A stretch of 64,000 nucleotides of DNA from Plasmodiophora brassicae (Eukaryota; Endomyxa: Phytomyxea; Phytomyxea; Plasmodiophorida). The notes under the pieces were generated by a model. That model was not told the DNA's origin, searched no databases, and saw only the letters and a program-made list of their open reading frames with translations. Of the stretch, positions 1 to 10,687 are shown in pieces (positions within the stretch are counted from its first letter, which is position 1; each line of letters starts with the position of its first letter). The DNA is taken from the NCBI GenBank assembly GCA_036867785.1, contig CP145425.1, positions 372,001-436,000 on the forward strand, in the 5' to 3' direction. A program made the translations under genes and the position numbers.

Positions 1-573
1 CAAGTCGTTCCTGGAGCGCGCTGCCGGCAACAAATGCTTGATGAGCGCAAGGCAGAGCTGAAGGACGCTGGCAGGGGCGCATGGGAGAAACGCATCGACC
101 GTGCCCATGCACGCGACCGCCGCCTGAAAGACCGCATCCTCAGGACGAAAGCTAGACACAACTTTGAGGTCGACTGCCATGAGGTGCAGTGGCCGAAGCA
201 TCGCAACGAGTTTGGTTTGCTCAACGACCGACAGGTTTATCGATCGATGCTGGAGGCCAAGAATACGCCACGTCTGCCCGATCGCTCGTTCGACCTTGAC
301 GCAGACGGGATCGTCAGCGCCAGAGACTACGCGATCGCGTCCGCGTTTGATGTCGACGGGGACGGCAAGCTCAACGACCACGAACTAGCAAACGCGAAGA
401 CCGCTGTTGCTAATGGTACATTGCCAATGCGCCCCCGGATGCCATACACAACAGACGCTAATCGAGTCGGTGTGTGCACAGGAGCTCTGGACTCATATCG
501 TGGCACGCTGGCGAATCTTCTTGGATTGCCATTGTACCCTGCCGGTTCCTCTGTCACGACAAGCCATACGTGA
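1..573 (+). CDS. EF-hand protein, 5' end outside window
   Basis: The frame is open from base 1, so the gene probably starts upstream; the first internal codon that could start it is at 34. After a basic, charged N-terminal half come two adjacent calcium-loop-like stretches, DLDADGIVSARDY and DVDGDGKLNDHEL, spaced as a paired EF-hand around residues 97-130 of the internal start. The acidic residues at loop positions 1, 3, 5 and 12 are present, so calcium binding is likely. The last 40 residues have no recognisable domain and the real 3' end could lie beyond an unseen intron. Partner and pathway are unknown. The call to EF-hand is firm; everything else is open. Confidence 0.6.
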   Translation, partial: QVVPGARCRQQMLDERKAELKDAGRGAWEKRIDRAHARDRRLKDRILRTKARHNFEVDCHEVQWPKHRNEFGLLNDRQVYRSMLEAKNTPRLPDRSFDLDADGIVSARDYAIASAFDVDGDGKLNDHELANAKTAVANGTLPMRPRMPYTTDANRVGVCTGALDSYRGTLANLLGLPLYPAGSSVTTSHT

Positions 574-671
574 CTCCCGACCGTATTGCATAAATTGAAG
601 GTCCAGTGAACGGGTCAACCGAGTGCCCAAACGGTGTAAACTGTGCTGTTAGAGTCGTCTCTCTTCCCGAC

Positions 672-1246
672 CTATGTCGCCGGGACGCATGGCTCCGTTA
701 TGGATTCGTCCATCGGCGGAATCGCAATACTGAACGGTATGAACCCTGCCTTGACGTTGACAGCGATAGCCAGGTCCATTGTGAACGTCGCCGACGACGT
801 ACACGTCGCCACGACCGCTAGCAGCGCTTTCGTAGCCGGGTCCCCTGCAATCACCGTTTCATCAAACAAGCCCAGCTCGCATTGCAAAGGACGGCGCCAC
901 CTGGGTCGGTCGGTTTGACGTTGACGACAAACTGAAAGACGTACGTGGAGAGCTGTTTGGCTGGGAAGACGGCCGTTGGCAGTGCATTTGTGGACGATAT
1001 CTGGTTTCCTCTGTAGGATAAGGCAACGTTGCCGGACACGAGGTCGATGTCGTAGCGGTTGCGGTTGGTGACGTTGACGTGCACGTCGAGAGTCACTGCC
1101 AGCGACGTCTGGCTGAACTGGAGGCCGCTGGGCGCCACTGACGCCGAGACGGGCGGATGCAGGTCAGGGAACAGGAGGTAGATCGCGATGCCCAACCCGA
1201 CCAGGATGACAAAGGCGACTAGGCAGATCACCTTACAGCAACCCAT
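672..1246 (-). CDS. LEA2-like single-pass membrane protein
   Basis: Starting at the ATG at 1246 the protein reads MGCCKVICLVAF, so it begins with a possible lipid-modification site (MGCC) and one transmembrane helix (about residues 6-25). A beta-rich domain follows with the conserved N-x-N-x-Y-x-I pattern (TNRNRYDIDLVSG) of the LEA2/NDR1-like family. An intron of 56 bp (900..845) with GT-AG ends joins the reading frame and removes an apparent stop; the second exon ends at 672. Length about 170 residues fits the family. LEA2 domains are thought to bind lipids or membranes; here the topology is short inside, domain outside or lumenal. Specific role is unknown. Confidence 0.72.
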
Positions 1247-1419
1247 CGTCGAACCGACTACGAGCGTCAGCAACCGACCACGTCGAGCTAGTCACAGGCG
1301 ACTGATCTCGATCATTCGAGATACAGGTGGTAGCGTCGAATATTCCGCCTTTGCGATTATCAGCAGACCAAACAAGTGAACGCCATGTATAACAATGGAA
1401 ACGAATAGAGGACGCGCGC

Positions 1420-2491
1420 TCAGTACGTGTCGTTGGACTTGCAGCTGGCGCACGAGAAGAACTGTTTCAGTTTCTTCATCGCCTTCTTGAATTTGCTCTG
1501 CTTTGGCGGAACCTGCAACGGGAAGGGTGTGCCGGGCTGGGCTGAGCACTTGTTGCACGTTTTCTCTTCGTCGCCGTTCGTGTACGACTCGATGGATTCC
1601 CCGTCGACGCCCTCGACGGAACTGGCAGTCGACCCCGCTGGAAGCAACTCGGGAACCTGCGACACTGGGCATTAGTGGCCGTCACGCCATGCATGCCGCA
1701 GACCAAGAGTACCGGGCACAGACCGGCCGCTTTGTACTCTGCCCGGGTCATCCGATCCTTCGGCGCTATGTGCTTGTAGCAGTCGGAGGCGCAGAAATCA
1801 GTCGGGCAGTACGGCGGGTCATTGAAGCAGTTGTTCTGGCACCACTCCTGATTGGCGGTCGACTCAGGCAAGGCAGTGCACTGATCGTACAGCGTCGCAT
1901 CGTGGCCCCGGTACGTCCCGTGCGGTCTCACGGGTTCAGATTGTTTCCCAAACGACGCCGATGAGGAAGCGCACGCGACAGGTGAAGGAAGCGAAGCGTA
2001 GTAGTCAGCCGGTGAGTACGACGTGGTCGATCCCGAGTCCCGAGCGTCGTGGTCCGACGTGTACGGGTAACGGTTCCCGGCTTGGTACTCCGCGCTGGTC
2101 TTGCGGTCGCCGATTGCAATGTGCTCATAGCAATCGGGCGTGCAGAAATCTGTAGGGCAGAACGCCGGGTCATGGAAACAGTTGTCCCGGCACCATTTCT
2201 GAGTCGCAGTCGAATCAGGCCTCGCCGTGCACGTTTCGTATTTCGTCGAGCACGCGACCGCGATCTCTTCGTTGTCTGCGGGCACGGTGATCTTAGGGTG
2301 CCCGCGAGCCAGCCTCGGAAGCGGCTTGTAGAAATAATCGGAATCATTGGCGGCAGGCTGTTTGCCCTTGTCGTACCCAGTAGCCCCCGCGACCACCTTC
2401 ACCTGGCCTCAGCAACACGCAGCATGCGACGGCCCAGCGGCAACGGGCGTACCGCGAGACAGTACAACGCACAAGCCAAGGTCACCGTCAT
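1420..2491 (-). CDS. Secreted Cys-rich protein with two tandem modules
   Basis: I model three exons: 2491..2453, 2402..1713 and 1656..1420, with introns of 50 and 56 bp. Exon 1 joined to exon 2 gives a typical signal peptide (MTVTLACALYCLAVKVVAGA). Two copies of a module of about 42 residues follow, each with the pattern C-x8-10-WC-x2-NC-x5-6-CP-x-DFC-x3-C and ending in Y-x-HIA, separated by a Ser/Tyr-rich linker. The C-terminal part is Lys-rich with four more Cys (CNKC, CASC). Similar WC-x2-NC Cys modules are known from secreted protist proteins, often beside carbohydrate-active domains, but I cannot name the family. Disulfide-bonded extracellular function is inferred. The second intron carries an ACTAAT branch-like site. 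Confidence 0.68.
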
Positions 2492-2953
2492 AGTCGCGCC
2501 CGCGATAATTCGCAAATGAGGGCACACGCCAGCGTATCATTAACCGTCCCGAGGCCGCGACACGCGGTAACCCCCAGTTACGCCAAACCACTGGCGCCAC
2601 TGGCGACTGGACCGCGCGCCTCGAACGCCACGCGTTACGTTGCCAAGACAAGCCCACAGTGCGGGCTGTATGCCGTGTCGGCCCCCGCCGCTGACTTTTA
2701 GTCCCAGTCGTTGTCGTTCTTTCTACCACCATCGTCACCTGGCATCGAAACCGACATGCCAGACGGCACTGTGTTGCGAGGCCTTCCGCTCGTTAGCGGG
2801 TACGGCAGCGAGAGGGTCGCCGACTGTCTTTCCGGCGACTAGATATCTGCTTCGCTTTGCCAGGTGCTCGCTGGCGATCTCGCTTAACGGCTTCCCAGAC
2901 TTCGCCACGTCGGCCAAATGTGACCTCCGCTTTCGTCAAATGACGGGCGCTCC
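2492..2953. other. Intergenic stretch
   Basis: No reading frame with domain or splice support was seen here. It holds the upstream region of the Cys-rich gene and the flank of the transposase-like element. Confidence 0.4.
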
Positions 2954-3930
2954 GTGCCACTGTCGGGTCGGGAACGCAAGTTGTCGTCGCAGAATATTGA
3001 AGAAGCGACTCCTCCACACAGCCGGCGGCGTCTCATGACGAGCCTGGTGCGCGAGGTCTGCAGAGAGGCGAGACCGGTCGTCCGTCGCTACCACGATCGG
3101 TTGTTCCGCGCCTTGTTCGGCGTGAGCGTTTCGACTTGCGCCTCGCTTTGGCGCCGCATCGTACCGCACGTTCTCTACGGTACCGTTAAGTTGAAGCACC
3201 TCTTGTGGGCGCTTCACTTCCTGATGATCTATCCAACGGAAATTGCTGGTTCGGCCGCTTGGGGCGTGGACCCAGGAACCTGGAGGCAGCACATCGATGC
3301 AGCCCTCAGTCTGCTTCTTAATTATCTTCCCAAGGTTGGTGCGCTCGGTCGTAGGTCTGGGCACCCAATGGTCTAACACTGACGATGCGCGCTTTGCACC
3401 AGTACCCGTGGGCGCGGCGATCCGAGAATGCCTTTGGTACCTTGATCGGGGTCGTTGATGTTACACGCATCAAGATCCAGAAGCCTACCATGAACGCATC
3501 GCGCTACTACTGCATGAAAGACCAATTGTATGCGCTGAAATTCGAAGTCGTAGTCTCCATCAAGCAGCCTAGCATGATTCTATGGGTTTCTGGACCGTGG
3601 AAAGGCGCGGTACCAGATATCACCATTGCTCGAGAGATGCTACTTCCAGCTCTTCGACATTCTGAACAACTGGTAGCCGACAAAGCGTACATCGGCGAGC
3701 CCGCCCGGCTGATCACTCCGATTCGCGGGAGAGACCTCAACAGAACGGACAGGATCTGGAACGCGCGACATGCCCGCGTTCATCAAGTGGTGGAGAGGAC
3801 GAGTCAGCGTTTGAAAAGCTGGGGCTGCTTTCGCCAAACCTGGCGACACGACTACGACAAGTGTTCCGCTGCCTTCCGTGTCGTATCCCGCATTACCAAT
3901 TGCCAACTTGCCCGAGGTGAGCATCTATAA
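2954..3930 (+). mobile_element. Harbinger/PIF-type DDE transposase gene
   Basis: Two coding blocks joined by a 68-bp intron (3335..3402) encode a nuclease of the Harbinger/PIF superfamily (DDE_Tnp_4-like). The first block contains the conserved HLLWALHFLMIYPTE segment; the first ATG in frame is at 3034. The second contains VVDVTRIKIQKP (first D), an LWVSGPW segment, VADKAYIGEP (second D) and HQVVERTSQRLKSWG (third acidic residue), so all three catalytic positions appear present. The first catalytic region has V-D-V-T instead of the usual V-D-G-T-H. Terminal inverted repeats and the second Harbinger protein (Myb-like) were not found, so this may be a solo or decayed copy. No premature stops are needed in this model. 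Confidence 0.7.
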
Positions 3931-4091
3931 ATTCGATTAACCCAAGGTCCGTTGAGCGTCAGAACTATTTACCATATCCAGGGAGCCCCATTGGCCGATT
4001 CAGAATCAGCCAGGCAGGCGGAGGATCTCAGCGATCTTGTCCCAGGTGCGGCGATCGATCGTGATGTCAGATATCGCCAGCGCCACAGACG

Positions 4092-4772
4092 ATGAGCAGC
4101 GCCAGGACTGGCGATGCGGGTACGGGGTCGGGCGCGTCGAGCCAGGTTGACGGGGAACCAGCGACCAGCAGGTCTAGCGGTCATCGGCGCGCCAAATCGG
4201 ATTCGAACGTCGGGACGGGAACGGACCGGCCGAGGACGCTGGCGGACCTGGAGAGGCGTCGTATCAGAGATCTCGCCGACCTGATGCGGACGTCATCGCT
4301 GGTATCGTCGTCGATATCGGCGGGTGACCCATGCGCCATGGACGACGTCGAGCGGCGCCTGGGGACGCATCCGGCGGTGCTCCGAACGCGTTCGCGGTCC
4401 GATGCCCACATCATGAGACGCCTGGAGAGCCTGCCGGAGGAGATGCGCGCCGAGAGGCAGCTGCTGCAGGAGCTGGCGACCCGTATGCGCTCCTCGTCCA
4501 TCATATCGAGTTCGACGACCGAATCGACCGACGATTCGCTCGTGCACGACGTCGTCGAGAGGAGCCGAAGAGTGCAACCGAAAGTGCCGCGGGACCGCCC
4601 GACGAACGCGGACATCTCCGACGACTCCGACGTCGATGACGACGACGACGATGGCGGCGGTTCGGGGCACGCCCGGCGACCTTCCCTGACGTCCTTCTTG
4701 AGCCGAATCGATCCCAGGATCGCTGCTCGTGCTAGGCGAAGTCCGACGCTGAGGAAACTGTTCTGGAGGTAG
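4092..4772 (+). CDS. Ser/Arg-rich protein with acidic tract
   Basis: An intronless frame of 226 residues opens at an ATG (4092) and uses strongly G/C-ending codons, as expected for a real gene here. The N-terminal 45 residues are Ser/Gly/Thr-rich. A charged helical region follows (LADLERRRIRDLADLMR), then a Ser-rich block, then an acidic run with DDDDDD near residue 182, and a basic tail ending RSPTLRKLFWR. No catalytic domain or targeting signal was recognised. The helical, low-complexity make-up suggests a scaffold or nuclear protein, but that is only inference. The antisense frames over the same bases are shadows. Confidence 0.6.
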   Translation: MSSARTGDAGTGSGASSQVDGEPATSRSSGHRRAKSDSNVGTGTDRPRTLADLERRRIRDLADLMRTSSLVSSSISAGDPCAMDDVERRLGTHPAVLRTRSRSDAHIMRRLESLPEEMRAERQLLQELATRMRSSSIISSSTTESTDDSLVHDVVERSRRVQPKVPRDRPTNADISDDSDVDDDDDDGGGSGHARRPSLTSFLSRIDPRIAARARRSPTLRKLFWR

Positions 4773-5069
4773 GTGACGCGTTCCCAGGTAGCCCACCCGC
4801 GCCCTGCTTCGTGTACAGTCGGCCCCCAGGAAGACGTCGAGCGCGCTACAGCTGGGTCGGGCCACCCTTGACGTTTGAACGTCGTCTCTGGGCAGCGCGG
4901 GGCACCTCGTCTCTATTTCGTCGTGATGAAACCGTTCTGGGAGGGGCGCGATGGGGCGTTCGTCGTTACCGTTGAAGGCGCGTTCGGGGAACGCCTGGGC
5001 TTTGCTCCCAGTTTTGAACAGCCTGACGTAGACGGCGAACCCGGTTGTGTATTCCTTACGACACGTGGC

Positions 5070-5735
5070 CTACCGGCTGATCTTCTGGTCGATCGCGTCG
5101 AAGCAGATCGGGCACTTGAGCAGCGGGCATCGCGCGCAGACGGTCAGGTGCTGCTGCCTGCAGGCGCGCAGCGAGACGGATGGCCCATGCTGCTGGCAGA
5201 TGACGCAGGTGTCCAGCGATCGCAGGCGGTCGTCGATGGCGGCGCCCACCGCGCGTAGGCTCTGGCTCAGCCTGGACCTCGCCTTGCGAAGCTCGCTGAG
5301 CGGGATCGCGTTCAGGTTTGCGTCTTTGCCGGTCAGGATGGCCAGCTGCTGGGCCTGCTTCGTGCATCGCTCTTCCAGGCTGCGAACGCTGTTCTGCATC
5401 GCCTGCAGCTCGATTCGTAACTCGATCGCTTCCTGGCTGAGCCGTTCGACGGCCCGGTTCGCGTCCCGGGCCTCCGCCTCGGCCTTGGCCAGCTTGACAC
5501 GCAGCTGGGCGGCTTCGGGCTGGACGCCGAACGACATTCGCCGGGCATAGCGGCTGTCCGCGATTGGCGATCGCTTAGCCACATCGCCCTTCAGCGACTT
5601 GAGGTCGGCGTCCATCAGGTTCAGGACACGGTCGAATTGCGCCTGGCCTTCGAAGACGGACTGGTCGACCGGGACGAAGCCCTCGACGTCGTCGTCGCCA
5701 AAGAACGCCGACGACGGCTGCCAGTATTCACCCAT
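5070..5735 (-). CDS. Coiled-coil protein with C-terminal RING finger
   Basis: The ATG at 5735 starts MGEYWQPSSAFFGDDD; a GTG four codons earlier is a less likely start. Residues about 85-150 form a coiled coil (QLRVKLAKAEAEARDANR and following heptads). The C-terminal 45 residues carry the C-x2-C ... C-x2-C ... C-P-x-C spacing of a RING or U-box-like zinc finger (DTCVICQQ, CARCPLL, KCPICFDA). RING proteins usually act as E3 ubiquitin ligases, so that is the probable role. The architecture of a coiled coil followed by a C-terminal RING is common in self-associating ligases. The substrate is unknown. The gene has no introns and reads away from its four-TM neighbour in the same direction. Confidence 0.7.
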   Translation of the reverse strand: MGEYWQPSSAFFGDDDVEGFVPVDQSVFEGQAQFDRVLNLMDADLKSLKGDVAKRSPIADSRYARRMSFGVQPEAAQLRVKLAKAEAEARDANRAVERLSQEAIELRIELQAMQNSVRSLEERCTKQAQQLAILTGKDANLNAIPLSELRKARSRLSQSLRAVGAAIDDRLRSLDTCVICQQHGPSVSLRACRQQHLTVCARCPLLKCPICFDAIDQKISR

Positions 5736-5870
5736 GCCGCCCCCCACGTCCTGAAGTGGGGGGCCTCGCGTCGGGACGTCCTCCGCGACATCCGTCGTTA
5801 AGGTTACGATGCCAGGAAACGTAAACGCTCCCTGGACGCTGGACGCACGCTCAGTGGAGTGTATTGGGAA

Positions 5871-6458
5871 TTACGCGTCGGCAAGCTCGGCATCATGGCC
5901 GTCCAGGAACTTGGAGCTAACGCCATTGGCGTCGGCGGCGGCCTGCTCGCGCTCGGCGTACTTCCTGGCGAACTTCCACAGCTGCACCATGAGGAGGACG
6001 TCGGAAACGGCGATGGCCGCCACGATCAGAATGTACTTGAAGTTCTGCGGCAGGAGCTTGTCGTTCAGGAAGTACAGGTACCCGAAAGCAACGCCTTGCG
6101 CGACCATGCAGATACAGTGGGAGGCCATGATAGAGAACGCCACTTTCGCCGTCTTGGAGGTCGCGTAGGCAACGGTCAGGACGGCGGCAACGAACCCGGC
6201 CAGGGACACGAACGTCGAGATACCGGTCAGGACGAGGTTCACCAGGAACATCGTACGCTCGTCGTTCCCAACTGGGACGTCTTTTGATCGGGGCGTTTCC
6301 TGGGTGTCGATCCACATGATGATGTCGCAGACGCCGATGACAAGGTAGACGACGAACAGCGCGACGATCACCATATACCGGTGCGACTTGTTCGGCTGCA
6401 GGACCTTAACGCCTCCGCCATTGCCGGCTTCCTCTTGTGCGCTACTGCCGCTCTTCAT
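5871..6458 (-). CDS. Four-pass membrane protein
   Basis: From the ATG at 6458 (MKSGSSAQEEAGNGGG) the protein has about 195 residues and four hydrophobic helices: YMVIVALFVVYLVIGVCDII, FLVNLVLTGISTFVSLAGFV, VAFSIMASHCICMVAQGVAF and YILIVAAIAVSDVLLMVQLW. Both ends are hydrophilic; the C-terminus is Ala/Glu-rich. The tetraspan layout is clear but there is no CCG motif of tetraspanins and no other family signature I recognise. It is divergent from NDC80, and the 348 bp between the two start codons may contain both promoters. Confidence 0.68.
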   Translation of the reverse strand: MKSGSSAQEEAGNGGGVKVLQPNKSHRYMVIVALFVVYLVIGVCDIIMWIDTQETPRSKDVPVGNDERTMFLVNLVLTGISTFVSLAGFVAAVLTVAYATSKTAKVAFSIMASHCICMVAQGVAFGYLYFLNDKLLPQNFKYILIVAAIAVSDVLLMVQLWKFARKYAEREQAAADANGVSSKFLDGHDAELADA

Positions 6459-6806
6459 CGTGTGCTCTACTAGTATTAGACGCGACTGCACGGTCGACGA
6501 CGACGGCGTTACAATACGACTACGGTTGTGCCGCAAGGCGATCGTCCCACGCTGGCCCACGGGCCCATTAATCCCATTGATCCTCTGATCGATCGGCACC
6601 TCGTGACTCACGATCTGCTACGAACCGGCCGGACACCTCTGGTCACGCGGACCCGCATTTACTGCATCGGGACGCGATGGTTCCGCGCGAGTCGCCAATG
6701 ATGAATTCGCGCGCCAAATTCCAAAAAACAGGCACAGTCAGTGCCAGTCGGTGCCGACGGCGGGTTGACCTGTTGTTGCCTCAGACTGGAATTTGGGGGA
6801 CCGGCG
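6459..6806. promoter_or_regulatory. Divergent upstream region
   Basis: These 348 bases separate the start codons of the four-TM gene and NDC80. No clear TATA box or repeated operator was recognised; the role as a shared promoter region is inferred from gene orientation only. Confidence 0.3.
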
Positions 6807-8824
6807 ATGACGGTCGTTACGGGCGGCGGCAGTGGCCGGCGCCACACGCTGGGCGCGCTGTCGTCGTCGGCGGCGAATGTGCAGCGGTCGCGCCCGTCGC
6901 TGGGCGTCATGGCGAAACCGCCGCGCACGTCGCTCGGCCGTCTGTCGATATCGTCGACGACGCGACGGAGCTCGATGTACGGGCAGCGGCTGACGACGAC
7001 GATCAACGACCCGCGTCCGATCAGCGCCAAGGCGTTCCAGCAGGACAACATTAGGGCGTTGATCAAATTTCTCACCCTGCACGGTTACGATCGCGAGATC
7101 TCGCCCAAGATTCTGTTCACGCCGTCACGGTTCGGTTTCCCAACGACCTGCATCGATGCGCTGTATGCCTCTTTCTGAACCGTCTGCTCTGTACAGGAAC
7201 GACTTTGTGTACATCCTCACGTTTCTGGCGAGGCACATCGACCCGAACTTCAACTTCGACCCGTCGAATCAGAGCTGGGTTGAAGATTTCCCCATATTCT
7301 TCGAGACGATCGGTATGACCTGACACCTGTCAGTGTCACGGTCGAACCAATCAGCTGACGCGGCTTGGTAGGGTACCCTTTCAAGATCAGCAAGCGAAGC
7401 CTGCTGAGCGTCGGCAGCCCCCACACTTGGCCGTCATTGCTGGCCGCTCTGGTCTGGCTGATCGACCTGCTTGGGTACATGGAGAAGGTCGAGGGACGCG
7501 AACAGGAGTCTCGCGAGGCAGCCGGTGAGAAGATGTTCTACTGCTATCTGACAACGGCGTATGTGAAGTTCCTCGACGGGGCTGACAACTATTCGTTTAT
7601 GGAGAGCGGTGTCGCGGACCAGTTCAAGGTTGGAATTTGGTGATTGGTTTTCAGCACGCGTCTTACTGTCTGCCGACAGGACAAAAACGCGGCCATAGAG
7701 TCCACCCTCGAGCAGTCGCAACGAGAGGCCGAGGATCTACGCGCCGAGGTCGCCGCACTCCAGGCCGGACGTTCAGCACTCAGCGATGCTTCTGGCCGTC
7801 GGCGGGCGGTCGCCACAGACATCGCCAAATTTGAGAAGTTGGCGGCCGAGCTCGAGGAATACCGGAAGAACCTTACGAAGACGCGGAGCGAACTGGAGCA
7901 ACAGCTCGAAGCGCAACGCGCCTTGCTGTGCGGTGCAGAAGCAGAGGAAGGGACGCTGCGAGACCAGCTGTCGAAACAGGAGATCTCCGCTGCTGATGTG
8001 GCGCATATCAATGCTGAGAAACAGATGCTGCAGCAGACCCTGTCGAAGCTGGCGTCTGAGCTGGAACAGCTCAAGAAGCGTCAGTGGGAAGTCGAGGTAC
8101 GATGTGTAACTGCTGTACGAATCGGTTCACAGTTGCTAACGTAATTATTGCGGCCTAGATGGAGATTGCCGCTAGCATCGGGCGTCTGGAGCAAAGCGCA
8201 CACTCCTATACCCAGACGGCCCTTCTCTGCGGGTTGCTCCCTCCTGAGAGCGGCAAGCATGCATATGGCATCGACTACACGCTGGAGCTAGACACTACCG
8301 CCTCGTCGGTGGAGACTATACTTCTGAGGTCTGATCTGAAGCGCGTGGTCAAGCCTGCTCTGCACAAGCTCAAGGACAGTTTCGCCAAGACCCTCCGCAA
8401 GATGGCCGTTGAGAAACGGCGGGCTCAGGAAGCGCTCACCTTGTCATCGGACCTGCGCGCTGAGAAGGCCGACGAGCTATCGTCGTTGCAGGCGCGACTG
8501 GCCAAGCTGGAGAGCGCCTACCGCGAGCAGCGCGAACTGAAGAACGCCGAACTGAAAGACCGGGTCGCCAAGATCGAGGACATGGAACTGGAGATCGCCA
8601 GCCTGTTCAACTCGCAGTCGACGGCGCTGTCCGAGAGCGAAGCGGCCCTGTTCGCCGCCCGCTCCGACCTGTCCCGCCTGCAAGCGTCCGCCACCGCCGA
8701 ACAGTGCGCCCTGCGCGACATCGTCACCCAGATGATGGAAGACCTGGCCACCCACAAGGTGCACATTGCCGCACAGCTCTCGCAGCTCGATGACCTGGCG
8801 CAGTCCTTCCTGGCAACCGCATGA
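6807..8824 (+). CDS. NDC80: Kinetochore protein NDC80 (HEC1)
   Basis: Five exons (6807..7129, 7197..7312, 7372..7628, 7680..8096, 8159..8824) encode about 592 residues, close to the usual NDC80 length. The basic, Ser-rich N-terminal tail (many R-x-S/T sites) matches the Aurora-B-regulated tail. The calponin-homology domain is clear: AFQQDNIRALIKFL, then FVYILTFLARHIDPNF, then YPFKISKRSLLSVGSPHTWP with the conserved G-x-P-H-T-W-P segment. Long coiled coils fill the C-terminal half. NDC80 pairs with NUF2 and binds spindle microtubules directly. Intron lengths are 67, 59, 51 and 62 bp. Identification rests on the CH-domain motifs and architecture and is strong. Confidence 0.93.
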
Positions 8825-8923
8825 CCGGCCATTGTCTCGTTCGTCGAATGAATTGTCGCATTTTTATTGTTGGGGGGTCGCACATCGCAATCGTTCCATC
8901 CGTGTCCAGCACCGAGCGACGCC

Positions 8924-10300
8924 ATGTCGACGGCCCGAATCGGGTCGACCGCGTACCCGGCGCCGTTCTCGTTCCATGGTTGGCGGAGGCGGTACGCGCA
9001 ACGTTGCCCCGGTGCAGACGATGACGCCGTTGCAGGGTGGATTGGGGCGAACAAGTCGGCTCTGGCGCCGCCTGTGGGCAACAAGCTGATGCTGGGGGCC
9101 GGCACAGCGGTACGGTCCCAACCTCGAATGCGTTGCTGTCGCTACTGATAATGCGATTCTGGATTAGCTACAAGTCATGATCGTGGGCGGGCCGAACTCC
9201 AGGTCGGATTTCCATGTCGAGAAAGGGGAAGGTGCAGAGAGGAGAACGCACTCCACATTATCCACGTTAATCACTGCCGGCAGAATGGTTCTATATGATC
9301 AAGGGTGACATGCTGCTGAATGTCGTCGCCGGCGGCGTTATCAACCCGATTGTTATTCGCGAAGGGGAATCGTTTCTTCTGCCAGCTAACACGCCCCATT
9401 CGCCGCAGCGCCTGCCCGATACAATCGGTCGGCTATGATGCTTATCCTCGTCACAAACTCACTGTTGACGGCTGGCAGGGCTCGTGATTGAGAGGCAGCG
9501 CTCGACTGCTGAACTGGACGGTCTACGATGGTACTGTAGGGCGTGCTCTTCGATGCTGGTCGAACAGCAATTTCACTGCAGCGATCTGGGAACGCAATTG
9601 AAGCCACTCATTAACGGGTGAGCTTTGCTGCGGAGGGTGGGTTCCTCGTCGTTGATCGTTGGGATTGGGCAGGTTCAACGCCAACACCGAGTTGCACAAG
9701 TGTAAACAATGTGGCGCCACCGACTGCCTCCCCGTTCCCATCGTCCTTCCTACTGAGCCCATTCACCTAAAACTGCCATTCCTGGGCAGCCATCCGCTCC
9801 CATTCGCTCTTCGCGATCGCGTGAACCAGCAGAAACCAGGACGCACTCCATTATATTCGGATCAGTGCGAGGTAATGCCTTGGACAGTGGCTTCGAATCG
9901 AACAGTTGACATCACCGCAGTTCCAAATCTATTCATGTATCGGAAACGGAGAAGGGTTTCCTCCTAGGACAGTCAACAGCGAAGGTGATCAATCTTAAAC
10001 CACAGTGCTGTCGTGTAGTGATGAACTGCGATGCAGTCTGGTTTCTTCAGCTCGCGGGAAGTGTCACTCTCGAGTGCACCACTGCTGGGTTCGCCCAGAC
10101 AACGTACACTCTTCGGGAAGGTGACACGTTTCTGCTTCCGCCGCTGACGACTTACATGGAGCAACGCGCCCCTGGCTCAATTGGTACTTTGCTTCCTCGA
10201 TGTCGACAGCAAATTGAACCGCCTTTTAAAACTCGTACACGCAGGCGTATGTCTCGAAATCCAATCGCGAAGCTACCCCATTAAGACTGGCGTCATATAA
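8924..10300 (+). CDS. HAAO: 3-hydroxyanthranilate 3,4-dioxygenase
   Basis: Spliced exons rebuild this Fe(II) cupin enzyme, which opens the ring of 3-hydroxyanthranilate on the kynurenine route to quinolinate and NAD. Visible residues are the iron ligands in [13 protein letters not shown] (His, Glu) and TPHSPQR (His), and the substrate Arg residues in PNSRSDFH and HSPQR. After [18 protein letters not shown] come CRAC and CKQC, the rubredoxin-like zinc site of fungal/bacterial enzymes. A second cupin-like domain follows ([25 protein letters not shown]), as in animal enzymes, ending [17 protein letters not shown]. Good introns are 9110..9167, 9232..9283, 9428..9478, 9618..9672 and 10184..10244; the junction between about 9872 and 10005 is ambiguous. 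The start at 8924 is the first in-frame ATG and could be wrong. Confidence 0.88.
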
Positions 10301-10687
10301 ACTCCACGAATGGCCTGATTCGCGTGCGACGCCGGCTTCGCGCTAACGATGGGTAATACGAAAATAAAACGTGGAAGCTGACTGGCTGAAAACGCGCAGT
10401 TGGGGTTCGTTTCTTGTCATTTCCTCGCCCCAAGCCAGTCACCCGAGTGCCAACGCACATCGGCATGGTTCGGAATTTCGTCGGAAGGCCTGTCAGGTTC
10501 GAAGCAGGCGGTTCTTCATCGTTCAAGATAGGAAGGAGGCTCGTCCCCTAAACGGATCCGTTCTGTTCCGTCCCTACCAAATCCCGTCGGATGCTTTTAC
10601 TCCGCGGCGGTGTGTCCCCAGTGCGCGCTGCTGCCTGCTGTCCGCAATCCACAGCACCTACTCAGGCGGACGCCAGTCGTTTCCGAA

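Noticed and set aside
5047-5550. Plus-strand frame of 167 codons
   Set aside because: Antisense shadow of the coiled-coil RING gene.
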